Below, piece after piece: positions 52,080 through 60,773 of a stretch of DNA of 64,000 bases. Position 1 is the stretch's first letter. The number at the start of each line of letters is the position of its first letter. Under the pieces are notes generated by a model. That model was given only the letters and a program-made list of their open reading frames with translations, was not told the DNA's origin and searched no databases. This stretch comes from Tectiglobus sp965224045 (GTDB lineage Bacteria; Pseudomonadota; Alphaproteobacteria; Rhizobiales; Hyphomicrobiaceae). A program made the position numbers and the translations under genes. The stretch covers positions 124,001 to 188,000 of the forward strand of contig CBDCYD010000001.1 of the NCBI GenBank assembly GCA_965224045.1, given 5' to 3'.

Positions 52080-52949
52080 ATGGTTCGCAATTTCATTGCG
52101 TCAGTCTCTATTGTTTTTTCTGCCGCCGTCGCGCAGGCAAGTGAAATGCCTGTTCTAAAAGACATTCCCAAGGGCAACGGTATTCCATCAGGTGCAATTT
52201 ATGATGTGCTGTCGGTGAGTATCGGCATGCCGTTCGCGGATGCGCGTGGAAAAATGAAAAATCTGGAAGGCCTATCCGGCAACATAGAAGAAAGAAAGGT
52301 CAATGTTGGCCTTCGGGACTCGCGCGGGAACGAAGTGTCTTTCGTCCTACATCAGTCTGACAGGGATCGCAGCAGCGGCAATCAAGGTGGTCTCCAGTCC
52401 TTCACGGTGTATTTTTCATCACCGCTTGTCGGCAAGCGCGTCACGGCCATCCACCGGCGAATTAATTATGGCGCTTCCGGTCAGCCCAGCTTGCCCGACA
52501 TGAAGAAAGCGATTGTCGGAAAATATGGAAAGCCTTCCGCATCCATTGTTGATCGGAGCGGCCATCATCGCATCATCTATAGTTGGGTGAGTGGCAAACA
52601 GTTGGTTTTTAACGCTGCCGAACAGGCCGCGCTCGTTAAGCGGCACAGCTTTCAAGGAGCAGCCAGACGCGCACAATGTGGATACGTGGAAAATCTATCG
52701 CGCGTCCTTTACGAGTATGATCACCAGCGCAAGCGAAGCCCGACAGTTCGGCGATATACAGGCTGTGGTGCGGTGCTGGAGTTTCGATTGCAGCCCGGTT
52801 CGCGTGCAGATCTGGTCGGGTATTTTGAAACGAAGGCCATCGATTACCATCGATTTCTCGCAGATCATTTCGCCATTGATGCTTTCCTCATCGATCAAGT
52901 CAACAAAGCAAGGGACGGCAAACAGGCGAGCGGCGCTCCTAAGCTGTGA
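52080..52949 (+). CDS. Exported hypothetical protein, 289 residues
   Basis: ATG 52080 is followed by a signal peptide (VRNFIASVSIVFSAAVAQAS). The mature protein has ISVGMPF-like YDVLSVSIGMPFADARGKMK, SFTVYFSSPLVGKRVTAIHR and three cysteines (QCGYV, GCGAV). It probably folds in the periplasm. No known family is recognised. The gene lies just beyond the possible invertible segment and could be switched by it. It ends 45 bases before the converging fic gene. Confidence 0.65.
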   Translation: MVRNFIASVSIVFSAAVAQASEMPVLKDIPKGNGIPSGAIYDVLSVSIGMPFADARGKMKNLEGLSGNIEERKVNVGLRDSRGNEVSFVLHQSDRDRSSGNQGGLQSFTVYFSSPLVGKRVTAIHRRINYGASGQPSLPDMKKAIVGKYGKPSASIVDRSGHHRIIYSWVSGKQLVFNAAEQAALVKRHSFQGAARRAQCGYVENLSRVLYEYDHQRKRSPTVRRYTGCGAVLEFRLQPGSRADLVGYFETKAIDYHRFLADHFAIDAFLIDQVNKARDGKQASGAPKL

Positions 52950-52994
52950 AGCGGCATGCCACTGAAGGCGGCCTCATGTGTGATGCTTGCGTGG

Positions 52995-54107
52995 CTAGTC
53001 TCTGATCGGCAAATTGAGCCAATATCGCGTGTGTCGCCGTTCGCCGGTTCGGGTGAGGGCGCCCTTGTCGACGAGATCCTGTAAATCGCGCGTTGCGGTG
53101 GCGCGTGAAGTCTTGGTGATGGCAATGTAGTTTTCAGCGCTGAGGCCGCCCGTAAAACCGTCAGGGCCTTCGCGGAACATGCGGGCGAGTGCCTTTTCTT
53201 GTCGCTCGTTGAGCTGATCGCGCAGTCGATCATAGAGCTTCGTTTTGTCAATGAGGAATTCGATCAATCGTTGCGAGCGGGTCTGAGCATTCAAGATCGT
53301 CTGGCCGAACGTCACAAGCCAATCGGTGATTGCGAGTTGCCGGTTGTTGCGTTCAAGCGCTTGATAGTATGTCTTCTTGTCTGAATCGATCTCCTGCGAG
53401 AGTGCGATGAGCGTAGGTCGTCCGAGCGCCTGTGAGAGCGATTTCTCTGCAATGGTCCGCCCAATTCGTCCGTTGCCGTCTTCAAATGGGTGAATGCATT
53501 CGAAGTAGAAATGCGCGATTCCGGTTCGCGTGAGCGGCGGGAGTTCTTGTTTGCCCTTCGGCGCCGTGTCGTTGAACCAACCGATATAACGATCCATTTC
53601 ATCTTTGACGCGCTCGGACGGCGGCGCTTCGAAATGGATCGTTGGTTCGTGGACGGCGCCTGACACGATCTGCATCGGCTCTTTGTGCGTGCGATACTTG
53701 CCGATGGCCTGGATATCGCGGCGACCGCTCATGAGCATCGCGTGCCAGCCATGGAGTGATTTATGCGTCAGGCGCTTGTCAAATGTTCGATACAGGTCGA
53801 CCATCATTTCGGCCACGCCTTGCTCAGCCGGCGGGATCTGACGGTTATCCGATTGAAGGCCGAATTGACGTCGGATTGAGGATTGAACCGAGTCTCGGTT
53901 CAAGAATTCGCCTTCGATCTCCGATGTCTTGATGGCTTCTTCGCTGATAAGATCGACCGTCAACTGGTCTTTGTCATCGTCGCTCATATGCTTCAGCGCA
54001 CCGAGCAGGATGCCTGATTGGTGCAAGAAGGCTGCCTCAAGCTCCTTGAGTGCCTCGGCATCGTAGGTGAATTCAGGCCAATCAGCCTGCTGCCAATTCC
54101 ATGTCAT
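52995..54107 (-). CDS. Fic-domain protein with winged-helix C-terminus
   Basis: The 370-residue protein has the N-terminal inhibitory helix motif TSEIEGE (61-67, class II pattern), the Fic motif HPFEDGNGRIGR (206-217, complete with catalytic histidine) and a late winged helix (AENYIAITKTSRATATRDLQ, DLVDKGALTRTGERRHTRYW). Fic enzymes usually attach AMP to target proteins, and the motif here is intact, so it should be active. The winged helix suggests self-regulation of transcription. An inverted repeat lies 20 bases before its start. It is divergent from the 1299-residue gene. Confidence 0.9.
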   Translation of the reverse strand: MTWNWQQADWPEFTYDAEALKELEAAFLHQSGILLGALKHMSDDDKDQLTVDLISEEAIKTSEIEGEFLNRDSVQSSIRRQFGLQSDNRQIPPAEQGVAEMMVDLYRTFDKRLTHKSLHGWHAMLMSGRRDIQAIGKYRTHKEPMQIVSGAVHEPTIHFEAPPSERVKDEMDRYIGWFNDTAPKGKQELPPLTRTGIAHFYFECIHPFEDGNGRIGRTIAEKSLSQALGRPTLIALSQEIDSDKKTYYQALERNNRQLAITDWLVTFGQTILNAQTRSQRLIEFLIDKTKLYDRLRDQLNERQEKALARMFREGPDGFTGGLSAENYIAITKTSRATATRDLQDLVDKGALTRTGERRHTRYWLNLPIRD

Positions 54108-54126
54108 GAGCGATAGCGTCTCCTTC

Positions 54127-54160
54127 TATAACTCATACTATCAAATTTTCATGAGTTATA
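54127..54160. promoter_or_regulatory. Operator-like inverted repeat upstream of fic
   Basis: TATAACTCAT and ATGAGTTATA are perfect 10-bp arms, 14 bases apart, between fic (start 54107) and the large gene (start 54275). An almost identical pair occurs at 58291-58325. The position fits control of one or both divergent genes, possibly by the winged helix of the Fic protein. Confidence 0.65.
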
Positions 54161-54274
54161 TAAGTGTGTCCTATGCCTCATTAGGACCGGAACAAATTGC
54201 CAACATGTGCTATAATTGTTTGCGAATCGCCGCTTGCTTTACCCAACACTGAACGCTCGTAGACGTACGCTCAC

Positions 54275-57200
54275 ATGACTGATTTTGCCTCGACAGATCT
54301 GCCGCCCCCGAGCGACGAAAAAGAGTTCGAGCGCTGCATCGCGATTTTATTCCAATGCGTGCTTGGTGACCCTCAAACCAAGGTCTATGGCCGATCAGGT
54401 CAGAAACAGCGAGGCGTAGACGTTTACGGGCGCCGGATGGCGGACCCGGCACGTCCCTGGGTTGGCATTCAGTGCAAGGTCCGAAAACAGTCTCTCAAGA
54501 GCAAGCTGACCAAGCAAGAAGTTTTGGATGAGGTCGATGAGGCGAAGGCGTTCGAGCCGCGTTTGTCCGAACTCTACATTGTCACCACGGCACCGGACGA
54601 CACCCAATTCGATGACTGGGCGCGCGACATTACGGCGGAGCTTGCGGAGACAGATCATCCGATGTCTGTCGTCATCTGGGGATGGGGGACGATATGCTCG
54701 CACACTCGCGAGCATGAGCGTGCGTTCAAGGCGTTTCACCCGGATCACTCGCCCTTGACCGATACCATCATCGAGTCGATCGAGGCGCTTGAACATAAGC
54801 ATGACCAAACGAGGCGGCATATCGAGGTCAGCACGGCTCGTATCGAAAAGACAATTACTACCGGCAACCGAGAAATTCAGGAGACCATTCAAGCCGGTAA
54901 TGAAGGTGTCGAGCGTGAGTTTCATCAGGCCATCGACGAGTACCGCGAACTCGGGCGCGCTCGACAACCCAAAACGGCCTTGTCACTCCTGACCGCGCTC
55001 AAAGAGCGTATTTGGAATGAAGCGTCGGGTCGGGTCCGCTACCGGCTTCTGTCCAACATCGCGTCCGCGCAAAAGGATCTTGGGCAGACTGCCGAAAGTG
55101 CGCGGAATCTGTTGGAGGCTTACGCCTTAGAACCCGATAATATCGATGCCAAGACGAATGCGGCTCTCGCCTATTTAATGCTTGACGATGCGCCGTCTGC
55201 CTTTCGGATTGCATCAGAGGCCGTGTCTCTCAATCCGCTGAACGATGGCGCGCTCGTTCAATTGTTGCAGGCAGCGGCAAGAGACGAGGATCATACTGAC
55301 CCTTGGGGGCTGATTCCGAAGGCTGCTCACTCGATACCAGCCGCCCACTATGCGGCAGCCCTGTTCTTTCGGCATCGCTCCAATCCTGCTTGGATGGATG
55401 TCGTCTCGAATGCACAGGATCTCTTTCCCGATCACGATGAGCTTCAAGATCTAGCTGCTGAAGCCGTTATTGAGCGTGGCCTTTCCACAGAAGGCGTCTT
55501 GATCGGGGAGCGTATCGACGATGCTCCCAATGTTGAACAGATTCGCGCGGCGTGCGTGCGGAGGCAGACGCTCTGGCACACTTTGCACAATAGCGAGGTG
55601 ACGGAGATCGATCCGTCATTGCCGCACAATCTGGCGCAAGGTTATCGGCTCTTGGGTGAGTTGGATGCTGCGGCGGCGGTTCTTGATGCCGCCATTGATG
55701 CCATCCCTGACTGCAATGATTTCTATCAAACGCGCGTAGTTTTGTATGTTGGTGCAGGAGACATTCCGGCTGCACTTGAGTTGCTCGCTGAAGCTCCTGA
55801 CCATCCTCAAAACCGCCTGCTGGCAATCGAGCTGACGTTGGATGATGATCCAGCCAGAGCGCTTGATGCCCTGCTTGAGCTGCGTAGCGAACTTAACGTC
55901 GCGCGAATTGGCTTCGTCGCCGATGCGCTGATTGCCAAATGCTACGTTCTGCTCGACCGAACAGATGACGCGATCGCCCATCTTCAATCGACGGTAGATG
56001 CGACAGGGACGGTAGAGGCGTTCAGCCACTTGGCCCGCCTGTGTCACGATCTTGATCATCCATCGAAAGACGTCGCGCTAGAGTGTGCCCTTGAGGCCGT
56101 TAACGACAGCACTCCGTTTTTCGTCCGCTTTGAGCTCGCCACACTGCTTGACGAGGCGGCGCTACACGAGTCCGCTTTTCTCCTGCTCCACGGCCATGTT
56201 GATACTACGCGAGACACACCAACCCTTCGCCTGTACCTCAAATCGCTCGTGCACAGTGATCGCCGCACACAAGCACGTGAGACGTTCGAGGCGATGCCGG
56301 AGGCTCTCAAGGACAAGCCATACTTCCTCTACCTACAATCACTCGTGCACACGCAACGCGGCGACTTACAAGGCGCGCTTGATGTAACCAATCGATATAT
56401 CGAGCAACGACCAACCGAGTTATGGATTCGTCTCCGCTGGGCGCAATACCATTTGCGTTTGGGTGATGCCGCAACGGTTCGGGAGTTCTTGAAGACAGAT
56501 CTTAATACGCTTGAAGGCGATCCCGACGAGAGGATGGTGCTGGCCCAGTTGGCCTTTGAGTGCGGCGAATTCCGGATTGCGCTCGATCTTGGCTATCGCC
56601 TCGCAAAGACGACGGAGCCGGACCCGCAGCGCCTGCTTAGTTTCGCCGTCATGGTCATGACCTGTGGCGACGGTCCTAGCCAATGGCTTTCACCTGCGAC
56701 CATCGACTGCCATACGACCTTCCATCTGCGCGGAGAGAATGGGGAAAAGGCTCATTTTACGATTGAGCCGGATGCCGCCCTGCGAACGGGCGATCATGAT
56801 ATTCCGCCGGATCACCTCACAGCCAAGGCGGCATTTGGAAAACCAGTCGGCGATGCGTTCGATGTCACGGTCGGCGCAGGAGGGCGTACCAAGACCTGGA
56901 CGATCGCCGGCATCCTTCACAAATACATTACTGAGTATCAGCGCATCATGGCACTCTTGGAGGACCGTTTCCCGGACTTCCTTGGCTTCGAAGCGTTGAC
57001 GTTCGATCCGAACGGCGACCAACCTCTCAAGGAGTTTGAAGAGCGCACCCGAAAATCGCATGAGCAGGCCGAGAGCCTTCTCGACATTGTCGAGAAGAAC
57101 CGCTTGCCGCTGGCATGTCTTGCAGCCTCGCGCCATACAAGCGTTTTCTCCATCTGGCAGGCCTATGCGCAGAGCGGACGGCGCCTCGCAGTCTGTGAAG

Positions 57201-58174
57201 GCAATCATGCTGAACGTGAGCGCGCTCGCGATGCAATCAAAGAGAATGCCTCGCGAGGCTGCATTGTTGACACTCTCACGGCGCATCTGATCCGATTTCT
57301 CAACGTGGTCGATGCTGTTGAAGCCGTGTGCGGTCCGATTGGTGTTACGCAATCCACGATCGATGAATTCAGAGAAGAACTGCGAGAGCTTGAGCGTCTT
57401 CCGGCTGACGGACGCGGCGGGCAGGCAGGATGGCGTGACGGCCGATTGGTCTTTCAGGAAACAACGCCAGAGATGCGTGCACGCTGGATCGATACGATGC
57501 GCGCCGATATCGCGTGGCTCACTGAAGCCTGCACGTTGATTCCGGCCGAGGCCGACCAAGACGTCCCGCACACGATGCGCGGAATGAGTTCCGCCGTCGA
57601 TGACACCTTTCTCGATCCAATCCTGGCAGCCGATGGTTCAAACCGGCTTCTGTTGGCTGAAGAACGGTCATTCCGGGTGATTGGCGCCAGCGAGCTTGGT
57701 CTTCGCGGCGTCTGGCTCCAACCGGTTCTGTTAATTGCCCGAGACCAGGGGCATTTGTCGAACGATGCCTATTGTGATGCGATGAACCAGCTGATCTATG
57801 CCGGGCATGAGACGATTTCGGTCGATACAGCGATGCTGGTACGCGCCTCCGAGCAGGCCATCGAGCGTGGCGATGACATCCACAAATCGATCTTCGCCCG
57901 CATAGGTGGCGCGAACGCCGAGATGCGCTCACATCTGTCGGTGTCGATAGGCTTCATCAATCATGTTTGGAGCAGACCATCTCCTTCGCTTGCTCAACAG
58001 GCTCACACTGGAGAATTGCTACGTTGCTTGATTGCCGGCAGGCAGCGTGATTGGTTCGCAATCTTGTCGTCGCTGGAGAAGCGCGCGCACTCTGCGCCGT
58101 CGTTCAGACAATATCTTCGCTGCTGGTGGCAGGGTCATTTCTTGCCTAGGGAGCAGCCGGATCAGATAGAATAG
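54275..58174 (+). CDS. Large nuclease-TPR-PIN fusion protein (candidate defence effector)
   Basis: The 1299-residue protein starts at ATG 54275. Residues 12-150 look like a restriction-type PD-(D/E)XK nuclease: EFERCIAILFQCVLGD, then GVDVYGR with aspartate 49, and WVGIQCKVRKQS with the Q66-x-K68 pair, the Mrr-like variant. A coiled-coil region follows (about 165-215). From 220 to 800 there are TPR-type helical repeats (for example YALEPDNIDAKTNAALAYLM). Residues about 1015-1200 resemble a PIN-like nuclease: GCIVDTLTAHLIRFLNVVD, PIGVTQSTIDEF, then LLAEERSFRVI and GVWLQPVLLIARDQGHLS. No ATPase domain is seen. It is probably soluble. Two nuclease-like ends joined by a sensor-like repeat array suggest a self-contained abortive-infection effector; that function is inference. 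Confidence 0.75.
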   Translation: MTDFASTDLPPPSDEKEFERCIAILFQCVLGDPQTKVYGRSGQKQRGVDVYGRRMADPARPWVGIQCKVRKQSLKSKLTKQEVLDEVDEAKAFEPRLSELYIVTTAPDDTQFDDWARDITAELAETDHPMSVVIWGWGTICSHTREHERAFKAFHPDHSPLTDTIIESIEALEHKHDQTRRHIEVSTARIEKTITTGNREIQETIQAGNEGVEREFHQAIDEYRELGRARQPKTALSLLTALKERIWNEASGRVRYRLLSNIASAQKDLGQTAESARNLLEAYALEPDNIDAKTNAALAYLMLDDAPSAFRIASEAVSLNPLNDGALVQLLQAAARDEDHTDPWGLIPKAAHSIPAAHYAAALFFRHRSNPAWMDVVSNAQDLFPDHDELQDLAAEAVIERGLSTEGVLIGERIDDAPNVEQIRAACVRRQTLWHTLHNSEVTEIDPSLPHNLAQGYRLLGELDAAAAVLDAAIDAIPDCNDFYQTRVVLYVGAGDIPAALELLAEAPDHPQNRLLAIELTLDDDPARALDALLELRSELNVARIGFVADALIAKCYVLLDRTDDAIAHLQSTVDATGTVEAFSHLARLCHDLDHPSKDVALECALEAVNDSTPFFVRFELATLLDEAALHESAFLLLHGHVDTTRDTPTLRLYLKSLVHSDRRTQARETFEAMPEALKDKPYFLYLQSLVHTQRGDLQGALDVTNRYIEQRPTELWIRLRWAQYHLRLGDAATVREFLKTDLNTLEGDPDERMVLAQLAFECGEFRIALDLGYRLAKTTEPDPQRLLSFAVMVMTCGDGPSQWLSPATIDCHTTFHLRGENGEKAHFTIEPDAALRTGDHDIPPDHLTAKAAFGKPVGDAFDVTVGAGGRTKTWTIAGILHKYITEYQRIMALLEDRFPDFLGFEALTFDPNGDQPLKEFEERTRKSHEQAESLLDIVEKNRLPLACLAASRHTSVFSIWQAYAQSGRRLAVCEGNHAERERARDAIKENASRGCIVDTLTAHLIRFLNVVDAVEAVCGPIGVTQSTIDEFREELRELERLPADGRGGQAGWRDGRLVFQETTPEMRARWIDTMRADIAWLTEACTLIPAEADQDVPHTMRGMSSAVDDTFLDPILAADGSNRLLLAEERSFRVIGASELGLRGVWLQPVLLIARDQGHLSNDAYCDAMNQLIYAGHETISVDTAMLVRASEQAIERGDDIHKSIFARIGGANAEMRSHLSVSIGFINHVWSRPSPSLAQQAHTGELLRCLIAGRQRDWFAILSSLEKRAHSAPSFRQYLRCWWQGHFLPREQPDQIE

Positions 58175-58517
58175 TGCAAGTGTGCATATAGTAGATGGAG
58201 GAGCGCCGCCTCAAGCACTTCGGGGTCGGAAGCGAATGCACGTAGATCAGTTGACTGGGAAATCCCCGTCATCAGCGATGGCAATTCATACTATAGCTCA
58301 GAAAATTGATTTTTATGAGCTATAGAGCTGTGCTGTATGCCGCACGTGATGCTGGTTCGGATGGCGGAATCGACCTTGGCATTGCGAAAATTCATACATA
58401 TCGTGAGTTTTTGCATTCACAATAATCTGCTCGTGCAGCTCAGGGCAAATAGTGAGGAAGTGCGTTATGAACGTAAAAATTCATGATATCGTGGAATTTA
58501 TGCTATCATGACAGACT
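58175..58517. promoter_or_regulatory. Gap with two inverted repeats before the AbiE-type pair
   Basis: CTATAGCTCA (58291-58300) and TGAGCTATAG (58316-58325) are perfect arms 15 bases apart, closely matching the fic operator at 54127-54160. Closer to the AbiEi start is a second, different repeat (58481-58511). A 48-codon frame from ATG 58337 is open but unsupported. No other gene is seen. Confidence 0.6.
58481..58511. promoter_or_regulatory. Inverted repeat directly upstream of the AbiEi-like gene
   Basis: TCATGATA and TATCATGA are perfect arms 15 bases apart, ending six bases before the AbiEi-like ATG. AbiEi antitoxins are known to bind inverted repeats in their own promoters and repress the operon, so this is a likely autoregulation site. 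Confidence 0.6.
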
Positions 58518-59327
58518 ATGAACGATTCGATGTCCGCAACAATTGGTACTCGCGACAGGCTCGGTAAGCTGATCCGAGCCAGCGGAGATGTCATCGATCT
58601 TGATGATGCTGTTCGTGTGTTCGATCTATCCCGAAGCCAAGCATCCAAGCTCATGTCGCGCTGGGCCAGCCAAGGATGGCTGCGGCGCGTCGGGCCGGGA
58701 CGGTATGTGGCCGTCGCTGTCGAAGATCAGGCAAGCGACCTCGTTGTTGATGATCCATGGATTCTCGTGCCTGCGCTGTTTGCGCCCTGCTATATTGGTG
58801 GGCGGACTGCTGCCGAACACTGGGATCTCACCGAACAAATCTTTCGTGATGTCGTCGTTCTCACCACGCAAAATGTGCGATCACGAACAGTCGAGCGGCA
58901 AGGCGCGATCTTTTTGCTCAAAGTCGTGCAGCCCGAAACGATGTTTGGGACCCGCACCGTCTGGCGTGGGACAACGCGCGTTCTAATCTCCGATGTTCAT
59001 CGCACGATGATCGACATGCTTGATGATCCCGCACTTGGCGGTGGGATTCAGCACGTCGACGATTGTTTTCGCGCCTATCTTTCCCGCAAGGACCGCGACT
59101 TTGAGCGCCTGGTTCGTTATGCCGATCAACTTGGTAACGGTGCCGTCTTCAAGCGCCTTGGTTTTCTCGCTGAACGATATGAGTCCGCCGAGCCGCTGAT
59201 CGAACCGTGCAAGGGCTATTTGACCAAAGGGAATGCGAAGCTTGATCCGGCACTCCCGTGCGATCGGCTCGTCACACGCTGGCGTCTTTTCGTGCCGTCA
59301 TCATGGATCGAGAGGAGAGCGCTATGA
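58518..59327 (+). CDS. AbiEi-type antitoxin (type IV toxin-antitoxin)
   Basis: The 269-residue protein has an N-terminal winged helix (DDAVRVFDLSRSQASKLMSR, WASQGWLRRVGPGRYVAVAV) and the antitoxin domain with YIGGRTAAEHWDLTEQIFRD and VLISDVHRTMIDMLDDPALG. AbiEi proteins repress their operon and neutralise the AbiEii nucleotidyltransferase toxin. An inverted repeat lies at the promoter. The stop overlaps the toxin start (ATGA, 59324-59327), as in typical AbiE operons. It is somewhat longer than some family members. Confidence 0.88.
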   Translation: MNDSMSATIGTRDRLGKLIRASGDVIDLDDAVRVFDLSRSQASKLMSRWASQGWLRRVGPGRYVAVAVEDQASDLVVDDPWILVPALFAPCYIGGRTAAEHWDLTEQIFRDVVVLTTQNVRSRTVERQGAIFLLKVVQPETMFGTRTVWRGTTRVLISDVHRTMIDMLDDPALGGGIQHVDDCFRAYLSRKDRDFERLVRYADQLGNGAVFKRLGFLAERYESAEPLIEPCKGYLTKGNAKLDPALPCDRLVTRWRLFVPSSWIERRAL

Positions 59328-60769
59328 TCGATAAACGCGAACTTCTTGATGCCGCGTCGCGCTACAGTTTGGGCCCGCACGTCGTTGAAAAAGACTACGC
59401 ACTGGGCTGGGCTCTTGCAGGCATTTCGGCTCATCCCGAGTTGTCGAAAAATTGGGTGTTTAAGGGCGGCACCTGTCTGAAGAAATGCTATTTTGAAACC
59501 TATCGGTTCTCCGAAGATCTTGACTTTACACTCAAGGACGAGGCGCACATCAATGCGGAATTCCTCGCCGATGCGTTCGCAAACATCGCAGATTGGATCT
59601 ACGAGCAATCGGGTCTGGAGTTCCCGGCCGATCTTCAGGACTTTGATATCTACACCAATCCGCGCGGTACGGTGTCGTGCCAAGGAAAGCTTTCCTATCG
59701 CGGGCCACTTGCATCACGCTCTGGCGGTTTGCCCCGCATCAAACTTGATCTGACAGCCGATGAAGCTCTTGTTCTGCCGCCCGTCGAGATGCAAATTTAT
59801 CATCCCTATAGCGATGAGCCCGATGGCGGCATAACAGTCCTTTCCTACGCCTATGAAGAGACATTCGCCGAGAAAGTACGGGCCTTGGCCGAACGGACGC
59901 GGCCTCGCGACCTCTATGATGTCATCAATCTGTTTTGGAACGAGAACGCTCGGCCTGCCGCCGCCGTGCTGCTTGATGTCCTCAAACAGAAATGCGCATT
60001 CAAGAAGATCGATTTACCGAAGCTTGACGCGTTGCAACCCCACCGGCCAACTCTGGAAGGAGCCTGGGAGGGAATGCTCAAGCATCAACTACCCAGCTTG
60101 CCAGCGGTAGACGTATTCTGGAACTCATTGGCTGATTTCTTCGCATGGCTCGAATCCGGACTAGCACCGGCCACCGCGCCGGCGTTTGCAATGGGGCAAG
60201 GTGAGATCGTCTTGCGCGATCGCTCTTTGCCGGGTTCAATCGGTGCCGCCGCCCTGTCGGCTCTGGAGGTGATCCGCTTTGCAGCTGCCAACCGTCTCTG
60301 TGTCGATCTTGATTACACGGATGAGCGCGGCAATCGCGGACAGCGCCGTATCGAACCATATTCGCTTCGGCGCACACAAAACGGCGATGTCATTCTTCAT
60401 GCGCATAACGTCGATAAGAATGCGCATCGCAGCTACCGCACAGACCGAATGAATGCAGCCTTCGCAACTAATCAGACATTTGTGCCGCGTCATGCCATTG
60501 AATTGACTCCGCACGGCCCGATACCCGTATCTGACAATCCGTCACGCGCAACGACGCCAGCGCCGCTAACGCGATCATCTAGGCCGCGACGGTCGGCTGG
60601 ATCGTCGTTCGGACGGTCAAGTTCCGGGCCAACCTACATTTACGAGTGCACCGTTTGCGGCAAACATTTTCGTCGTAAGAATCAGTCATCAAGCCTAAAC
60701 GCCCACAAGGATAAGTCCGGCTATCCCTGCATGGGGCGAACCGGCTTCTTCGTTGATGTGAAATATTGA
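59324..60769 (+). CDS. AbiEii-type nucleotidyltransferase toxin fused to WYL-like domain and zinc finger
   Basis: ATG 59324 gives 481 residues. The nucleotidyltransferase part (1-250) has FKGGTCLKK (46-54), RFSEDLDF (61-68), KLDLT (140-144), EKVRAL (183-188) and RPRDLYD (193-199), the AbiEii/DUF1814 motifs, all present. Residues about 312-395 resemble a WYL domain (IRFAAANRLCVDLDYTDERG, RRIEPYSLRR). The end has a Cys2-His-Cys finger: C442, C445, H460, C469. AbiEii toxins transfer nucleotides to tRNA. WYL domains are known to sense ligands such as nucleic acid in defence systems, so the fusion may give the toxin its own trigger (inference). Confidence 0.85.
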   Translation: MIDKRELLDAASRYSLGPHVVEKDYALGWALAGISAHPELSKNWVFKGGTCLKKCYFETYRFSEDLDFTLKDEAHINAEFLADAFANIADWIYEQSGLEFPADLQDFDIYTNPRGTVSCQGKLSYRGPLASRSGGLPRIKLDLTADEALVLPPVEMQIYHPYSDEPDGGITVLSYAYEETFAEKVRALAERTRPRDLYDVINLFWNENARPAAAVLLDVLKQKCAFKKIDLPKLDALQPHRPTLEGAWEGMLKHQLPSLPAVDVFWNSLADFFAWLESGLAPATAPAFAMGQGEIVLRDRSLPGSIGAAALSALEVIRFAAANRLCVDLDYTDERGNRGQRRIEPYSLRRTQNGDVILHAHNVDKNAHRSYRTDRMNAAFATNQTFVPRHAIELTPHGPIPVSDNPSRATTPAPLTRSSRPRRSAGSSFGRSSSGPTYIYECTVCGKHFRRKNQSSSLNAHKDKSGYPCMGRTGFFVDVKY

Positions 60770-60773
60770 TCTC

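Noticed and set aside
56690..57571. A 293-codon minus-strand frame
   Set aside because: It is a shadow of the large nuclease-TPR-PIN gene, which is continuous and domain-rich on the plus strand.
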